The notes beneath the pieces are model-generated. The model had not been told where the DNA came from, made no database searches, and saw nothing but the letters and a program-made list of their open reading frames with translations. The position numbers and the translations under genes are program-made. From an uncultured Proteiniphilum sp. (GTDB taxonomy: Bacteria; Bacteroidota; Bacteroidia; Bacteroidales; Dysgonomonadaceae), in NCBI RefSeq assembly GCF_937873925.1, contig NZ_CALNAT010000140.1, positions 1-32,263 of the forward strand: DNA of 32,263 nt, read 5' to 3'. This document shows positions 32,211 through 32,263 of the stretch, piece after piece (the stretch's first letter is position 1; each line of letters begins with the position of its first letter).

Positions 32211-32263
32211 TGGTCCCACTTGGGCTTGAACCAAGGACTCCCTGATTATGAGTCAGGTGCTCT
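32211..32263 (-). tRNA. tRNA with CAT anticodon, 3' part only
   Basis: Read on the minus strand: a 5-bp anticodon stem CCTGA/TCAGG around loop CTCATAA (anticodon CAT), variable region, T arm CTTGG/CCAAG with loop TTCAAGC, and the 3' acceptor strand TGGGACC with discriminator A. CCA is not encoded. The 5' half lies beyond the window. The anticodon stem lacks the three G-C pairs of initiators, so it is elongator Met or Ile2 (lysidine type); I lean to Met. Confidence 0.88.

Overview
The window looks like chromosomal DNA of a Bacteroidales bacterium. Evidence: DUF3575/DUF3868 fimbria-accessory genes, lipoproteins with short lipoboxes, several promoters of the Bacteroidetes type (TTTG, about 19 bp, TAnnTTTG), no need for Shine-Dalgarno sites, and hexuronate genes of the kind found in polysaccharide-degrading gut or digester species. 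The style suggests Dysgonomonadaceae or Porphyromonadaceae, but the genus is a guess.

Layout. (1) 1-6515 is a surface region. A minus-strand DUF3575-DUF3868 pair, followed by the signal peptide of a further exported protein cut by the window edge, diverges from a membrane-anchored TPR/HTH regulator (2946-4400). Next comes a minus-strand pair, a collagen-like lipoprotein and an OmpA-type outer-membrane protein, closed by a clear terminator. (2) 6516-7383 has no recognisable gene and holds several palindromes. (3) 7447-24015 is a large divergent sugar-acid locus that starts from the 17119-17623 intergenic region. The minus arm is uxaC, a deletion remnant of what looks like uxaE, an SDR mannonate/fructuronate oxidoreductase, a divergent PfkB kinase, gnd, a LarA-like nickel-pincer epimerase/racemase, a Tat-exported Gfo/Idh dehydrogenase and a two-domain DUF1080 hydrolase. 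The plus arm is kduI, kduD, a DUF4861 lipoprotein, kdgK, a KDPG aldolase and an ExuT-type transporter. (4) 24065-29790 is a complete RND efflux operon on the minus strand (adaptor, pump, outer-membrane factor). (5) 30079-32263 carries a MATE exporter, a cytidylate-kinase-like P-loop protein and the 3' part of a tRNA with a CAT anticodon.

How the genes work together. The plus arm is a self-sufficient route from unsaturated uronates (via DKI) to KDG, KDPG, then pyruvate and glyceraldehyde-3-phosphate, with its own importer. The minus arm takes glucuronate to fructuronate to mannonate, but the window holds no mannonate dehydratase (uxuA). Instead it holds a LarA homologue with all nickel-pincer residues in register, a PfkB kinase whose substrate loop differs from KDG kinase, and 6-phosphogluconate dehydrogenase. 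The most interesting hypothesis here is that mannonate is epimerised to gluconate, phosphorylated and fed to the pentose-phosphate pathway. The Gfo/Idh and DUF1080 pair resembles the oxidise-then-cleave (3-keto) glycoside pathway and could supply monosaccharides.

A second unusual signal lies in the spacers of this locus. Several of them, about 110-156 bp long, are built from a shared set of short degenerate word repeats that do not appear in the neighbouring surface or efflux regions.
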